From an uncultured Oscillospiraceae bacterium (GTDB lineage: Bacteria; Bacillota; Clostridia; Oscillospirales; Oscillospiraceae), in contig CAKTKC010000011.1 of the NCBI GenBank assembly GCA_934569225.1, positions 1 through 64,000 on the forward strand: 64,000 bases of DNA. Direction: 5' to 3'. Positions 32,014 to 41,757 of this stretch are shown here, piece after piece (positions within the stretch are counted from its first letter, which is position 1; each line of letters begins with the position of its first letter). A program made the position numbers and the translations under genes. The notes under the pieces are model-generated. The model had not been told where the DNA came from. It saw nothing but the letters and a program-made list of their open reading frames with translations, and did not search any database.

Positions 32014-32703
32014 CTAGAGATGGTAAATTCGGCGGTATTGCTCCGTGGGAGCGCCGCTTGCGTCGTGGAGGACGATCTCCTCCCACTTCAGGCTCGGCTT
32101 TCCGCCCTTGCGCAGCTGCAGCAGGACAAGATTCACCGGGGAATCCTCCCGATGGCGCAGGAGACACAGCCGCTTGGCCTCCAGATTGACCTCCGAACCC
32201 CGGATGATCAGCTCGGCCAGCCGTTCCGGACGGTGGACGAGGAAAAAGTCGCCGCCGTATTTCAGCGCCCAGGCGGCCGCCCCGAACAGGTCGGCAGGGG
32301 AACAGGCGTCCTCCCGGCGGGCGAGGGCGGCAGTGCGGCTGGCGGGGCCGCCGGAAAAATAGGGGGGATTGGAGATGCAGACATCAAAGCTCCCCGGAGG
32401 AAAGCTGCCGGGAACTTGCCGCACATCGGCGCATATACTTTCCATGCGGGCTGTCAGGCCGTTGCGGCGGATGTTGTCCAGGGCGGCAAGGTGGGCGTCC
32501 TGGGACAGCTCCACGCCGGTGACGCGGCAGCTTTCATTCACGGCGCACAGAAGCAGTCCCAGCGTGCCGCAGCCGGAGCCGAGATCCAGCACCCGAGCAT
32601 TCTTAGGAAGCCGGACAAAATGGGACAGCACCATGGAATCGGTGCTTAATGGAAAAGCGCCTTCCGGCAGGTTCAGGGTAATTCCGTTGGGTAACTGCTC
32701 CAT
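32014..32703 (-). CDS. tRNA1(Val) adenine-37 N6-methyltransferase-like protein (TrmN6/YfiC type)
   Basis: 229 residues, class I SAM fold: VLDLGSGCGTLGLLL, VELSQ, then the amino-methylase motif SNPPYF, and a C-terminal LLHREDSP-like block. The NPPY motif indicates methylation of an exocyclic amine in nucleic acid; the family member in E. coli modifies A37 of tRNA1(Val). ATG 32703 follows GGAGG; the frame runs back into the miniature element, but that part is not coding. Confidence 0.85.
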   Translation of the reverse strand: MEQLPNGITLNLPEGAFPLSTDSMVLSHFVRLPKNARVLDLGSGCGTLGLLLCAVNESCRVTGVELSQDAHLAALDNIRRNGLTARMESICADVRQVPGSFPPGSFDVCISNPPYFSGGPASRTAALARREDACSPADLFGAAAWALKYGGDFFLVHRPERLAELIIRGSEVNLEAKRLCLLRHREDSPVNLVLLQLRKGGKPSLKWEEIVLHDASGAPTEQYRRIYHL

Positions 32704-32719
32704 GAATGCCTCCGAGTTA

Positions 32720-32987
32720 GCATCAGTTGACAAGGGGACACATGCCCGTCGGACGTTCTGGCACGCCGCTGGCCGCGTTATCGTCCTTGACTTGCGGCAG
32801 CAAGCCTGCGTCCTCTGCCTTGCCATCGACGCGCCAGAGCGCCCGACGGGTCTTCGAGTTTTCCCGGAGCATAAACGGGGGCTGGCAAGGCAGACGAGGC
32901 AGGCGGGCTGACGCCCGCGGGCGAGGATAACGCAGCCAGACGCCATTTAGGCCCGGGAAAACCATGTGTTCCCTTGTCAACTGATGC
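32720..32987. mobile_element. Miniature inverted-repeat element, family 3
   Basis: 268 bp with 25-bp ends differing at one base (GCATCAGTTGACAAGGGGAC and its inverted partner), flanked by TA on both sides (32718 and 32988), the pattern left by IS630/Tc1-type transposases. Inside, CCCGTCGGACGTTCTGG and CCAGAGCGCCCGACGGG form a second inverted pair. It sits just upstream of the TrmN6-like gene. Confidence 0.8.
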
Positions 32988-33062
32988 TATGTTTGTACCA
33001 TTATACAACAAAAAATCAGCCTGCGCAAGCATTTGCGCAGGCCAATTCGGGTCTGAGAAAGA

Positions 33063-33233
33063 TTAGCCTTCCTCGATCGCGTCGGCGGGGCACTGATCGG
33101 CGCAGGAACCGCAGGAAACGCAGATATCGGGGTTGATCTCGTACTTGCCGTCACCCTCGGAAATAGCCTCGACAGGGCACTGCTCGGCGCAGGAGCCGCA
33201 GGCGACACAGCGGTCAGTAATCGTGTAAGCCAT
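33063..33233 (-). CDS. 2[4Fe-4S] ferredoxin
   Basis: 56 residues with two classic cluster motifs, CVACGSCAEQCP and CVSCGSCADQCP, as in clostridial ferredoxin. It is the general low-potential electron carrier of anaerobes. The start at 33233 follows GGAGG and codon use is strongly biased. Confidence 0.95.
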   Translation of the reverse strand: MAYTITDRCVACGSCAEQCPVEAISEGDGKYEINPDICVSCGSCADQCPADAIEEG

Positions 33234-33289
33234 GGTGTTACCTCCATTTATCTAATATGTATTGCACGCCACACAACTAGCGTATCCCC

Positions 33290-33317
33290 ATTGTAACATG
33301 GTTTTTCCAAAAAGCAA
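33290..33317 (-). promoter_or_regulatory. Promoter of the ferredoxin gene
   Basis: On the minus strand TTGCTT, a 16-base spacer and TACAAT (33290-33295), about 57 bases before the ferredoxin start. Confidence 0.6.
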
Positions 33318-33412
33318 TTCCTTTTTATAAAAATTTTTTGAATATTTTTTGCCTGGGGTGGTGAGAATTTTCCGGAAAAGGAAAGGCAAAACAATCACGC
33401 GGGAGGGATACC

Positions 33413-35731
33413 GTGCATTACGATATACTGACATCCGACCTGATCCAGCGCGCCGCCCAATTGGCAAGAAGTCTGGGGCACAGCTACGTCGGCTCTGCCC
33501 ATCTGCTGCTGGTGATGGCGCGGGAACCCGGGGCGGCGGGGCAGACCCTTCGGCTTCTGGGTATGGACCCGGATTTGACGGAGGCGATGGCGCGGCTGCT
33601 TTACGGAATGGGGACGCCGGAGCTGCCTCTGCCCCAGGGGCTGACCGGGGAGTCCCGGGCGCTTCTCCGGGTGGCGGCGCGGGAAGCAAAGATTTTGGGC
33701 AGCCGGGAAATCACGCCGCAGCATCTGCTGCTGGCGATGGCAAGGCGGGAAAACAGCGACGCATATGAGCTGCTGAAGCTCAACGGCATCAGCACCGACG
33801 AGCTGTTTACCCATGCGGTGGACTATCTGCACTGGGAGCAGGGCGCTCCCGTGAGAGGAAAAAAGGAGGCGGTCACAACGAAACTTCTGGAGCAGTTCAG
33901 CGAAGATCTGATTCTCAAGGCGTCAGGCATGGATCCGGTGATCGGGAGAGAACGGGAGATCGACACGGTCATCGGCATTCTGTGCCGGAAAAACAAGAAT
34001 AACCCCGCATTGGTCGGCGAGCCGGGGGTGGGAAAAACCGCCATTGCCGAGGGGCTTGCCCAGCGGATGGCGGTGGGCAACGTGCCGCCCCAGCTGAAGG
34101 ACAAACGGCTGGTGAGCCTGAACATGGCGTCTTTGGTTGCAGGAACAAAATACCGGGGCGAGTTCGAGGAGCGTCTGCGGGACGTGCTGGGGGAAATCCG
34201 CCGCAGCGGGGATGTGATTCTCTTTGTGGACGAAATGCACACCATCGTCGGCGCGGGCGCGGCCGAGGGTGCCATCGACGCGGCGAACATCTTCAAGCCT
34301 GCGTTGGGGCGGGGCGAGCTGCAAATGTTGGGCGCGACGACCCGGGAGGAATACCGGAAATATATTGAAAAGGACGCGGCGCTGGAACGGCGCTTTCGCC
34401 CAGTGGTGGTGGAGGAGCCGGGGGAGGAAGCAACGCTTGCGATCCTCCGGGCGCTGAAACCGGGTCTGGAGCGGCATCACCATCTGCGGATTTCCGAGGA
34501 AGCGGTGAAGGAGGCGGTGCGCCTGTCCCGGCGGTACCTGCCCGACCTGTATCTGCCGGACAAAGCCATCGATCTGCTGGATGAAGGGGCTGCCCGGGCG
34601 CGGATGGAGGAAATGCAGCTGTCCCGGGGCGGCCCTGCCAGAAAAGAGCTGGAACAGGAGCTGAACGAAGCGGTACGGGAACGGAAATTTGAAAAGGCCG
34701 CGGAGCTGCGGGACAAAATGCAGCACCTGTCAAAGCCCGCCGACGGAAAACGCGCCCGGTGCGTCACCGGGGCGGATATTGCATGGGTGGTCTCCGCCCG
34801 GACGGGGATTCCCGTGGGGCGGCTCACCGCCGGGGAGCGGGAACGGCTGCTGGGGCTGGAAGGGCTGCTGTCCGCCCAGGTGGTGGGGCAGAGCAAGGCG
34901 GTGAGCGCCGTGGCCGAGGCGGTGCGCCGGGGCTACTGCGGCATCCGGGACGGGTCGCGGCCCATTGCGTGTCTGCTGTTCACGGGGCCGACGGGCGTGG
35001 GAAAGACGGAGCTGTGCCGGGCGCTTGCCCAGGAGGTCTACGGCAGCCGGGACGCCATGATCCGGCTGGATATGACGGAATATATGGAAAAGCAGTCGGT
35101 CTCCCGCCTGATCGGCGCACCTCCCGGATACGTCGGCTATGAGGAGGGCGGCAAGCTGACGGAGGCGGTGCGCCGCCGCCCCTACTGTCTGGTGCTGATG
35201 GATGAGCTGGAAAAAGCCCACCCGGATGTGCTGGGTATCCTGCTGCAAATCATGGAGGAAGGAACGCTGACGGATTCCACGGGGCGGCATGTCAGCTTCA
35301 AGAACGCCATCGTGGTCATGACCTCCAATGTGGGCGGTCAGATTCGGGGCGACGGCCTGGGCTTCTGCGCCGGGGGACGGAGCGCGGAGATCGGCGAAGC
35401 GTTACAGCAGACCTTCTCCCCGGAATTCCTGGGACGAATCGACCAGACGGTGTGCTTTGAGCCCCTGGGAGCCGGGGCACTGGAAGCTATCACCTGGAAG
35501 TATCTGCGGCAGCTTCAGGAGCGGACGGCGGCGCTGGGAACCCAGCTTCTGCTGCCCCCGGAACTGGCGGCGGAGCTTCTGAAAAAGCGTCCCGGAAAGG
35601 ACGGCGCACGGCAGATCCGCCGCCTGGTGCAGACCGAGGTGGAGGGGCCGCTGGCAAGCTACCTGCTGCGCTGCGGGAAAAAGCCTGCCCGGGTAAAGCC
35701 CAAATGGGAGGACGGGAAGCTGGTTTTCTGA
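33413..35731 (+). CDS. clpC: Clp ATPase subunit, ClpC type
   Basis: 772 residues: two Clp_N repeats (~1-140), AAA domain 1 with [10 protein letters not shown], a UVR motif ([20 protein letters not shown], ~425), AAA domain 2 with GPTGVGKTE and the sensor [12 protein letters not shown]. The UVR motif points to ClpC rather than ClpB or ClpA. It unfolds proteins for ClpP. GTG 33413 follows GGAGGG. It is monocistronic here, with no ctsR-mcsAB genes beside it, unlike Bacillus. Confidence 0.9.
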   Translation: MHYDILTSDLIQRAAQLARSLGHSYVGSAHLLLVMAREPGAAGQTLRLLGMDPDLTEAMARLLYGMGTPELPLPQGLTGESRALLRVAAREAKILGSREITPQHLLLAMARRENSDAYELLKLNGISTDELFTHAVDYLHWEQGAPVRGKKEAVTTKLLEQFSEDLILKASGMDPVIGREREIDTVIGILCRKNKNNPALVGEPGVGKTAIAEGLAQRMAVGNVPPQLKDKRLVSLNMASLVAGTKYRGEFEERLRDVLGEIRRSGDVILFVDEMHTIVGAGAAEGAIDAANIFKPALGRGELQMLGATTREEYRKYIEKDAALERRFRPVVVEEPGEEATLAILRALKPGLERHHHLRISEEAVKEAVRLSRRYLPDLYLPDKAIDLLDEGAARARMEEMQLSRGGPARKELEQELNEAVRERKFEKAAELRDKMQHLSKPADGKRARCVTGADIAWVVSARTGIPVGRLTAGERERLLGLEGLLSAQVVGQSKAVSAVAEAVRRGYCGIRDGSRPIACLLFTGPTGVGKTELCRALAQEVYGSRDAMIRLDMTEYMEKQSVSRLIGAPPGYVGYEEGGKLTEAVRRRPYCLVLMDELEKAHPDVLGILLQIMEEGTLTDSTGRHVSFKNAIVVMTSNVGGQIRGDGLGFCAGGRSAEIGEALQQTFSPEFLGRIDQTVCFEPLGAGALEAITWKYLRQLQERTAALGTQLLLPPELAAELLKKRPGKDGARQIRRLVQTEVEGPLASYLLRCGKKPARVKPKWEDGKLVF

Positions 35732-35845
35732 CGCTCTGGGGCGCGGTTATCTGAATTGAAGCTGAGAAATTGTTTGTTTTATTAGAACAAATATGCGAAT
35801 ATTCCTCGATTTCTGGCGGAAATCGAAAAATCCCTGAGAAAAAGA

Positions 35846-35874
35846 TTGATTTTTTCCCTCGCGGGTAGTATACT
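35846..35874 (+). promoter_or_regulatory. Promoter of the dcw cluster
   Basis: TTGATT (35846-35851), 17-base spacer, TATACT (35869-35874), ahead of mraZ. Confidence 0.75.
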
Positions 35875-35883
35875 GTCTCTACA

Positions 35884-35919
35884 TGGAGTAAAAGGGCAGT
35901 AAAGTGGAGCGAAAGGGAG
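35884..35919 (+). promoter_or_regulatory. MraZ-binding direct repeats
   Basis: Four tandem units of about 10 bases, TGGAGTAAAA, GGGCAGTAAA, GTGGAGCGAAA and GGGAGG, lie between the promoter and the mraZ start. They match the spaced TGG(A/G)G repeats that MraZ binds to repress its own cluster. The last unit also contains the mraZ ribosome-binding site. Confidence 0.65.
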
Positions 35920-35928
35920 GTGAGCGCC

Positions 35929-36357
35929 GTGATCGGGAAATATCCTGCGAAGCTGGACGAAAAGAGCCGTCTGTTCGTGCCGTCCAAGCTGAGGACAGAG
36001 CTGGGGGATACCTTTTTTGTCACCCTGGGCGTCAACTGTGGTCACCGCTGTCTCACCGTTTACACCGCCGAGGAGTGGAAGCGCCTTTCGGATAACTACA
36101 ATGCCATGAGCATTTCCCAGCGCTCCGGCGCTACCAGCCTGATTTTTATGAACGCCGCCGAATGCAGCCCGGATAAACAGTACCGTTTCAGCCTGACACA
36201 GTTTCTTCTCAGCTACGCCGGAATTGACCGGGAGGTCATGATCGTCGGCCGGGCGGGACAGGCGGAGATCTGGGACGCGAAGGAATTCGCCGACTTTGAG
36301 CAGGAGAACCTGACCCCGGAGAAGCTGCTGGCGTCCCTGGAGGCGATCGGCCTATGA
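35929..36357 (+). CDS. mraZ: Transcriptional regulator MraZ
   Basis: 142 residues, two SpoVT/AbrB-like repeats (IGKYPAKLDEKSRLFVPSKL at the start; a second copy near residue 80). It represses the division and cell-wall cluster by binding repeats upstream. GTG 35929 is preferred over GTG 35920 because GGGAGG then sits 8 bases away and the protein starts at the family position. It overlaps rsmH by 4 bases. Confidence 0.93.
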   Translation: MIGKYPAKLDEKSRLFVPSKLRTELGDTFFVTLGVNCGHRCLTVYTAEEWKRLSDNYNAMSISQRSGATSLIFMNAAECSPDKQYRFSLTQFLLSYAGIDREVMIVGRAGQAEIWDAKEFADFEQENLTPEKLLASLEAIGL

Positions 36358-37289
36358 GTGAATTTCATCATGTTTCCGTGCTGTTAGAGGAATGTATCCA
36401 GGGGCTTGCCATCAAGCCCGACGGCATTTACGTGGACGGAACGCTGGGCGGCGCGGGGCATTCCAGCCGCATTGCCGCGAAGCTCACCACCGGGCGGCTC
36501 ATCGGCATTGACCGGGACAACGTGGCGCTGGAAGCGGCGGCGGAACGGTTAAAGCCCTATGAAGACCGGGTCACGCTGGTTCATGCCAATTTCTGTGACA
36601 TGGATGAGGCGCTGCAAGAGCTGGGCATCGACAAGGTGGACGGCATTCTGCTGGATTTGGGCGTTTCCTCTCCCCAGCTGGATGACGGGCAGCGGGGCTT
36701 TTCCTATATGACGGACGCACCGCTGGATATGCGCATGAACGGCGAGGATACCCGGGACGCCCGTCAGATCGTAAACACCTGGTCTTACGAGGAACTCAAG
36801 CGTATTTTGTATGATTACGGCGAGGAACGCTTTGCGCCCCGGATCGCCGCGGCCATCTGCCGCCGCAGAGAGCAGGCGCCCATCGAGACGACCCTGGAGC
36901 TGGTGGACGTGATCAAGAGCGCCATGCCCGCTTCCGCTCTGCGGGAGAAGCAGCATCCGGCCAAGCGAAGCTTTCAGGCCATCCGCATCGCCGTCAACGA
37001 CGAGCTGGGGGCGGTGGAAACAGTGATGAAAAAGGCCGTTCCGCTGCTGAATCCCGGCGGACGGCTGGCGGTGATCACCTTCCATTCTCTGGAAGACCGA
37101 ATCGTGAAGAACGCCATGGCAGAGGCGGCGAAGGGCTGCACCTGCCCGCCCAGCTTCCCGGTGTGCGTCTGCGGCAAGAAGCCCCAGGTGCGGATCGTGA
37201 CCCGCAAGCCCATTGTTTCCGGGGAAGAAGAGCTGGAACGGAATCCCAGAGCGCGCAGCGCGAAGCTGCGGATTTGTGAGAAGTTATAA
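36354..37289 (+). CDS. rsmH: 16S rRNA (cytosine-1402 N4) methyltransferase
   Basis: 311 residues with HHVSVLLEE, DGTLGGAGHS (SAM site), ILLDLGVSSPQLD, FSYM.DAPLDMRM and TFHSLEDRIVK, the full RsmH pattern. With RsmI (31167-32003) it completes the doubly methylated C1402 of 16S rRNA. Confidence 0.97.
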   Translation: MSEFHHVSVLLEECIQGLAIKPDGIYVDGTLGGAGHSSRIAAKLTTGRLIGIDRDNVALEAAAERLKPYEDRVTLVHANFCDMDEALQELGIDKVDGILLDLGVSSPQLDDGQRGFSYMTDAPLDMRMNGEDTRDARQIVNTWSYEELKRILYDYGEERFAPRIAAAICRRREQAPIETTLELVDVIKSAMPASALREKQHPAKRSFQAIRIAVNDELGAVETVMKKAVPLLNPGGRLAVITFHSLEDRIVKNAMAEAAKGCTCPPSFPVCVCGKKPQVRIVTRKPIVSGEEELERNPRARSAKLRICEKL

Positions 37290-37318
37290 TCGGCAGAAAT
37301 TTCCGGAAAGGGGATAGA

Positions 37319-37819
37319 ATGATGACAGAAAAGCCCAAAATTCAGTACATTGGTCAGTTCTATGTCCCCGGCAGCGAGGCGCAGGTGCTTGCGCCGAAGA
37401 AAAAGAAGAAAAAGGCCAAAACAAAGCTCCCCATTGCCAAGGGGGAGCAGGTAAAGGCAATCTATATCGACCCTGTGGCGCTGATCGGCATCACGGTGGC
37501 GGTGGTGATGCTGGCGGTCATGGTGGTGGGGGCATTGCAGCTGCGCAGCGACTGGGCGCAGTATGAGGAAATGTCCGGCTACGTCTCCCAACTGAACCGC
37601 GACAACGCCGAGCTGGAACGCACCTACCGGGACGGCTACGACCTGGAGGACATCCGGGACAAGGCGCTGGCCCTCGGCATGGTGCCGGTGGAGGAAGTGC
37701 CAAGCAGAACCATCACCGTCACACGCTCCCAGCCGAAGCCAGAACGGACGCTCTGGGACGACATCGTCTGGTTTTTCAGCGGCCTGTTCGGAGACACGGA
37801 ATCCGCTTCTTTCGGCTGA
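37319..37819 (+). CDS. ftsL: Cell division protein FtsL-like
   Basis: 166 residues: a basic cytoplasmic part (KKKKKKAKTK), one helix (~52-74), then a short coiled coil (YVSQLNRDNAELERTYRDGY) and a DKALALGMV segment of septum-formation-initiator type. It is longer than FtsL of Bacillus because of C-terminal tail sequence with WDDIVWFFSGLFG, perhaps an amphipathic helix. FtsL normally joins DivIB and DivIC at the septum. Its position between rsmH and the PBP gene supports the call. Confidence 0.8.
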   Translation: MMTEKPKIQYIGQFYVPGSEAQVLAPKKKKKKAKTKLPIAKGEQVKAIYIDPVALIGITVAVVMLAVMVVGALQLRSDWAQYEEMSGYVSQLNRDNAELERTYRDGYDLEDIRDKALALGMVPVEEVPSRTITVTRSQPKPERTLWDDIVWFFSGLFGDTESASFG

Positions 37820-37944
37820 GCAGAAAAAGCGGTTCCCCTGCATAAAGTCCGTCCCTCCTCATAAAGTAAGATAGCAGCTGCACTGGGCGGCGAGGGATTC
37901 CCTTGCTGCCCAAAGTTGTATCTTGACTGAAAGGCCGGTGGCTT

Positions 37945-40275
37945 ATGGGGAGGAAGAAGCGGGAATTTAACCGCCTGCGGCTGGACAGCGGCCAGCACAG
38001 GCGCATCATGCTGGTATCCGCGCTGCTGGGGGCGCTGGCCTTCCTGCCGGTGGGGCTGCGGCTGTACAGCCTGATGGTCACGAATTACGATTATTATTCC
38101 TCCCTCGCTCTGCGCAACCAGACCCGCACGACGACGGTGACCGCCGACCGGGGGGACATCTTCGACCGGAATATGAATATTCTGGCGACCTCCGTCAGCG
38201 TGGAGAATGTATATCTCAACCCCCATGAGCTGAAGCAGTCCAAGGCGGATATTCCCGAAATTGCCCGGACGCTGGGAGAAATTCTGGGGAAAGACCCCGC
38301 GTGGATTGAGGAACAGGCGGCGGACATCAAGCGGCGCTACAAGCAGGTCGGCACCCGCATTGACGAGGAAACCGCCGGGAAAATCCGGGATTACATCAAT
38401 GAAAAGGGCATTTCCGGCATCCATCTGGAACCCACGTCCCAGCGGGTCTACCCCTATGAAACCCTGGCGGCGCAGGTCGTCGGCTTTACCAACGCATCCA
38501 ACGAGGGCTGCGAAGGGGTGGAAGCAGCCTACAACAGCTTCCTCGCGGGCAGCACGGGCAGAGTCATTACAACCAAGGGCAATAACGAAATGGATATGCC
38601 CTTTTCCTATGAAAACTACGTTTCCTCCCGGCAGGGGGACAGCGTGATCTTAACGCTGGACGCCACGGTGCAGGCGTGCCTGGAAAAACAGCTTTCCGCC
38701 GCCATTGCCCGCTACGATGTTCAAAATGGCGCCTTCGGGCTGGTGATGAACTGCAAGACGGGGGAAATCCTCGCCATGGCTACGCTGGGCAGCTACGACC
38801 CCAACAACTATCTGGAAATCGCAGACACGGATACGGCGGCGCAGCTGGAAGAAATGAAACGCTTGTACCTCGCCGAGCCGGAGGGGAGCGAAGCCTATGA
38901 GGCGGGGAAGACGGCCTACGGCGAAGCCCTCTCCGCCGCCCGATTGAAACAGTGGCGCAACCGGGTGATTTCCGACGGCTATGAGCCGGGGTCCACCTTC
39001 AAGGTGCTGACCATGTCGGCGGCGCTGGACTGCGGCGCCATCGACCTGAATACCCCCTTCCATTGCTCCGGTTCTGAGCAGATTCCGGGACGCGCCCAGC
39101 GGCTCCACTGCTGGCGCTCCACGGGACACGGGGCGGAAAAGACGCCTCAGGCGCTGCAAAATTCCTGCAACATCGCCTTTGCCCACATCGCCCTGAAGCT
39201 GGGCGGGGAACGGTTTTATGATTACGTCAAAAACTTCGGGGTGCTGGAAAAAACCGGCATCGATCTCGCGGGAGAGAGCAAGGGCGTCTTTTTCGACAAA
39301 GCACTGGTCACGGACACGGACAAATGGGGCACGGCGTCCCTGACCTCCGGCTCCTTCGGACAGACCTTCAAGATCACCCCTTTACAGCTGGTGCGGGCGA
39401 TCTCCTCCGTTGTCAACGGCGGGCAGCTGATGGAGCCGTACATCGTCTCGGAGATTCTGGACACCGACGGCAACACGGTGATGAAGGCGGAGCCGACGGT
39501 GGTGCGCAGAACCATTTCCAAGGAGACCTCCGACACCATGCGCGCCCTCATTGAATCCGTCGTCACGGAGGGAACGGCAAAAAATGCCAAAGTTGCCGGA
39601 TTTTCCATCGGCGGAAAGACCGGAACCAGCGAAAAAATTGACGTTTTTGACGAGAATGGCCAGCGCGTCCAGGATAAAATCGTATCTTTTGTGGGGATTG
39701 CACCTATGGACGATCCGGAGTATATTATACTTGCCGCATTGGATACACCGTCCCGGACAACGGGAATCTACATTTCCGGCGGCGTCATGGCGGCGCCCAC
39801 CGTGGGTGCGGTGATGGCGGACGTGCTGCCATACTTAGGCGTGAAGCAGTCCTTTTCCGAGGACGATCTTGCGGGAAAGCAGATCGTCATGGAGGATCTG
39901 ACCGGCATGACGGCGAAGGACGCCCAGGCGCTTCTGAAAAAAGAAGGGCTGACGGCGGCAATTTCCGGAAGCGGCGAAACGGTGACGGGACAGATCCCGT
40001 CTCCCGGACAGACCGTCCCTGGCGGAAGCCAGGTGCTTCTGTTCCTGGGGCAGACCCCGGAGCCGGAAACGGTGAAGGTTCCCGATTTTTACGGCATGAA
40101 CCGCCAGCAGGCCAGCGACGCCGCAGGTGCGCTGGGGCTGTACATTCTGGTGACGGGGAACGATGAAATTTCCACCGGCGTGACGGTAACGGCACAGAGC
40201 GCTCCCAAGGATACCGAGGTTCCTGCGGGAACGACGATCACGCTGGTATTCGCGGATACCGCGGCCAGAGACTGA
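37945..40275 (+). CDS. spoVD: PASTA-containing penicillin-binding protein (FtsI/SpoVD type)
   Basis: 776 residues: N-terminal helix (~22-43), PBP dimerisation domain with TVTADRGDIFDRN, transpeptidase domain with SXXK at Ser350 (PGSTFKVL), SCN (QNSCNIAF) and KTG at Lys558 (KTGTSEK), then two PASTA domains (~645-776; LTGMTAKDAQALLKKEGL and FYGMNRQQASDAAGALGL). It cross-links septal peptidoglycan. As the only PBP of the cluster it may act in vegetative division rather than only in spore cortex. Confidence 0.93.
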   Translation: MGRKKREFNRLRLDSGQHRRIMLVSALLGALAFLPVGLRLYSLMVTNYDYYSSLALRNQTRTTTVTADRGDIFDRNMNILATSVSVENVYLNPHELKQSKADIPEIARTLGEILGKDPAWIEEQAADIKRRYKQVGTRIDEETAGKIRDYINEKGISGIHLEPTSQRVYPYETLAAQVVGFTNASNEGCEGVEAAYNSFLAGSTGRVITTKGNNEMDMPFSYENYVSSRQGDSVILTLDATVQACLEKQLSAAIARYDVQNGAFGLVMNCKTGEILAMATLGSYDPNNYLEIADTDTAAQLEEMKRLYLAEPEGSEAYEAGKTAYGEALSAARLKQWRNRVISDGYEPGSTFKVLTMSAALDCGAIDLNTPFHCSGSEQIPGRAQRLHCWRSTGHGAEKTPQALQNSCNIAFAHIALKLGGERFYDYVKNFGVLEKTGIDLAGESKGVFFDKALVTDTDKWGTASLTSGSFGQTFKITPLQLVRAISSVVNGGQLMEPYIVSEILDTDGNTVMKAEPTVVRRTISKETSDTMRALIESVVTEGTAKNAKVAGFSIGGKTGTSEKIDVFDENGQRVQDKIVSFVGIAPMDDPEYIILAALDTPSRTTGIYISGGVMAAPTVGAVMADVLPYLGVKQSFSEDDLAGKQIVMEDLTGMTAKDAQALLKKEGLTAAISGSGETVTGQIPSPGQTVPGGSQVLLFLGQTPEPETVKVPDFYGMNRQQASDAAGALGLYILVTGNDEISTGVTVTAQSAPKDTEVPAGTTITLVFADTAARD

Positions 40276-40290
40276 CAACGGAGGATGAAT

Positions 40291-41757
40291 ATGAAGCTGA
40301 AGGAACTTTTGACGGGCATTTCCGTGCTGGAATGCACCGCAGACCCGGAGCTTGAAATCAAAGAGATTTGTTATGATTCCCGGAAGGTGACACCGGGCAG
40401 CCTGTTTGTAGCCGTGTCCGGCTTTGCCGCCGACGGCAATCAGTTTATTCCCATGGCCGCGGAAAAAGGTGCGGCGGCGGTGGTCACGGCGAAGAAGCCG
40501 GAGACGGATATTCCCTATGTTCTGGTGGAATCCGACAGGCTGGCGCTGGCGCTGCTGGGGTGCAATTTCTTTGGCCGCCCCGCAGAGCATATGACCATGA
40601 TCGGCATTACCGGCACCAACGGAAAAACATCCTCCACGCTTCTTCTTAAGCAGGTTCTGGAAACCTGCCTGGGGGCGAAGGTGGGGCTGATCGGCACCAT
40701 GGCCAACATGATCGGTCAGGAGACCATTCCCACTGAGCGCACCACCCCGGAGAGCTTTGAATTGCAGGCGCTGTTTGCCAGAATGCGGGACGCCGGATGC
40801 ACCCATGTGGTGATGGAGGTTTCCAGCCACGCCGTTTCCTTGGAGCGCATCGGCGGTATCCGGTTTGACGTCGCCGCCTTTACCAATCTGACGGAAGATC
40901 ATCTGGACTTCCACAAGACCATGGATGCCTATTGCGAGGCCAAGGCCGAGCTGTTCCGCCGCTGCCGTCTGGCGGTGGTCAATGTAGACGACAGCTATTC
41001 GGACAGGATTCTCGCGGCGGCTGCCTGCCCGGTGCTGACCACGGGCGTACACAGCCCTGCCGACCTGCGGGGCGAAGATCTGGAGCTTCTGGCACAGGGC
41101 ATTCGCTTTACGGCCGTATCCGGCGGCGAGCGGGCAACGGTGTCTCTGCCCATCCCCGGAAAGTTCACCGTCTACAACGCGCTGACGGTTATCGGTATCG
41201 CAAAACAGCTGGGCATTTCCCTGACGGACTGCGCCGCCGCGCTGAAAACGGCCTCCGGCGTCAAGGGCAGGGTGGAGGTCGTTCCCACCCCCGGAAAGCC
41301 CTACAGCATCCTCATCGACTACGCCCACACCCCCGACGGACTGGAAAACGTGCTTTCCTCCGTGAAGGATTTCTGCAAGGGTCGGGTCATCGCGGTATTT
41401 GGCTGCGGCGGCGACCGGGATCCCATGAAGCGGCCCATTATGGGACATATCGGCGTGGAGCTGTCGGATTTTGCCGTCATCACCTCGGATAATCCCCGCA
41501 CGGAGGATCCCATGGCCATCATCCAGGACATCCTGACAGGGGTAAAACAGGAAGACGGGGAATATATTGTTATCGAAGACCGGCGCGCGGCCATCAGATA
41601 TGCTATGGACATTGGGAAAAAAGGTGATATAATTATTCTGGCAGGAAAGGGTCATGAGACCTATCAGGACATCGGCGGCGTAAAGCGCCACTTAGATGAA
41701 CGGGAAGAGGTCGCCGCCCACCTGCGGGAAAAAGAGGAAACAGCATGGCAAAATTAA
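40291..41757 (+). CDS. murE: UDP-MurNAc-tripeptide ligase, meso-DAP adding
   Basis: 488 residues with the ATP site GITGTNGKTSS, VMEVSSHAV, and the DAP-specific motif SDNPRTEDP. It adds the third stem residue in the cytoplasm; DNPR predicts meso-diaminopimelate. ATG 40291 is preferred because GGAGG abuts ATG 40285. It overlaps murF by 13 bases. Confidence 0.96.
   Translation: MKLKELLTGISVLECTADPELEIKEICYDSRKVTPGSLFVAVSGFAADGNQFIPMAAEKGAAAVVTAKKPETDIPYVLVESDRLALALLGCNFFGRPAEHMTMIGITGTNGKTSSTLLLKQVLETCLGAKVGLIGTMANMIGQETIPTERTTPESFELQALFARMRDAGCTHVVMEVSSHAVSLERIGGIRFDVAAFTNLTEDHLDFHKTMDAYCEAKAELFRRCRLAVVNVDDSYSDRILAAAACPVLTTGVHSPADLRGEDLELLAQGIRFTAVSGGERATVSLPIPGKFTVYNALTVIGIAKQLGISLTDCAAALKTASGVKGRVEVVPTPGKPYSILIDYAHTPDGLENVLSSVKDFCKGRVIAVFGCGGDRDPMKRPIMGHIGVELSDFAVITSDNPRTEDPMAIIQDILTGVKQEDGEYIVIEDRRAAIRYAMDIGKKGDIIILAGKGHETYQDIGGVKRHLDEREEVAAHLREKEETAWQN

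Noticed and set aside
32703..32946. An N-terminal extension of the TrmN6-like protein through the miniature element
   Set aside because: The extension is translated transposon sequence and GGAGG sits just before ATG 32703.
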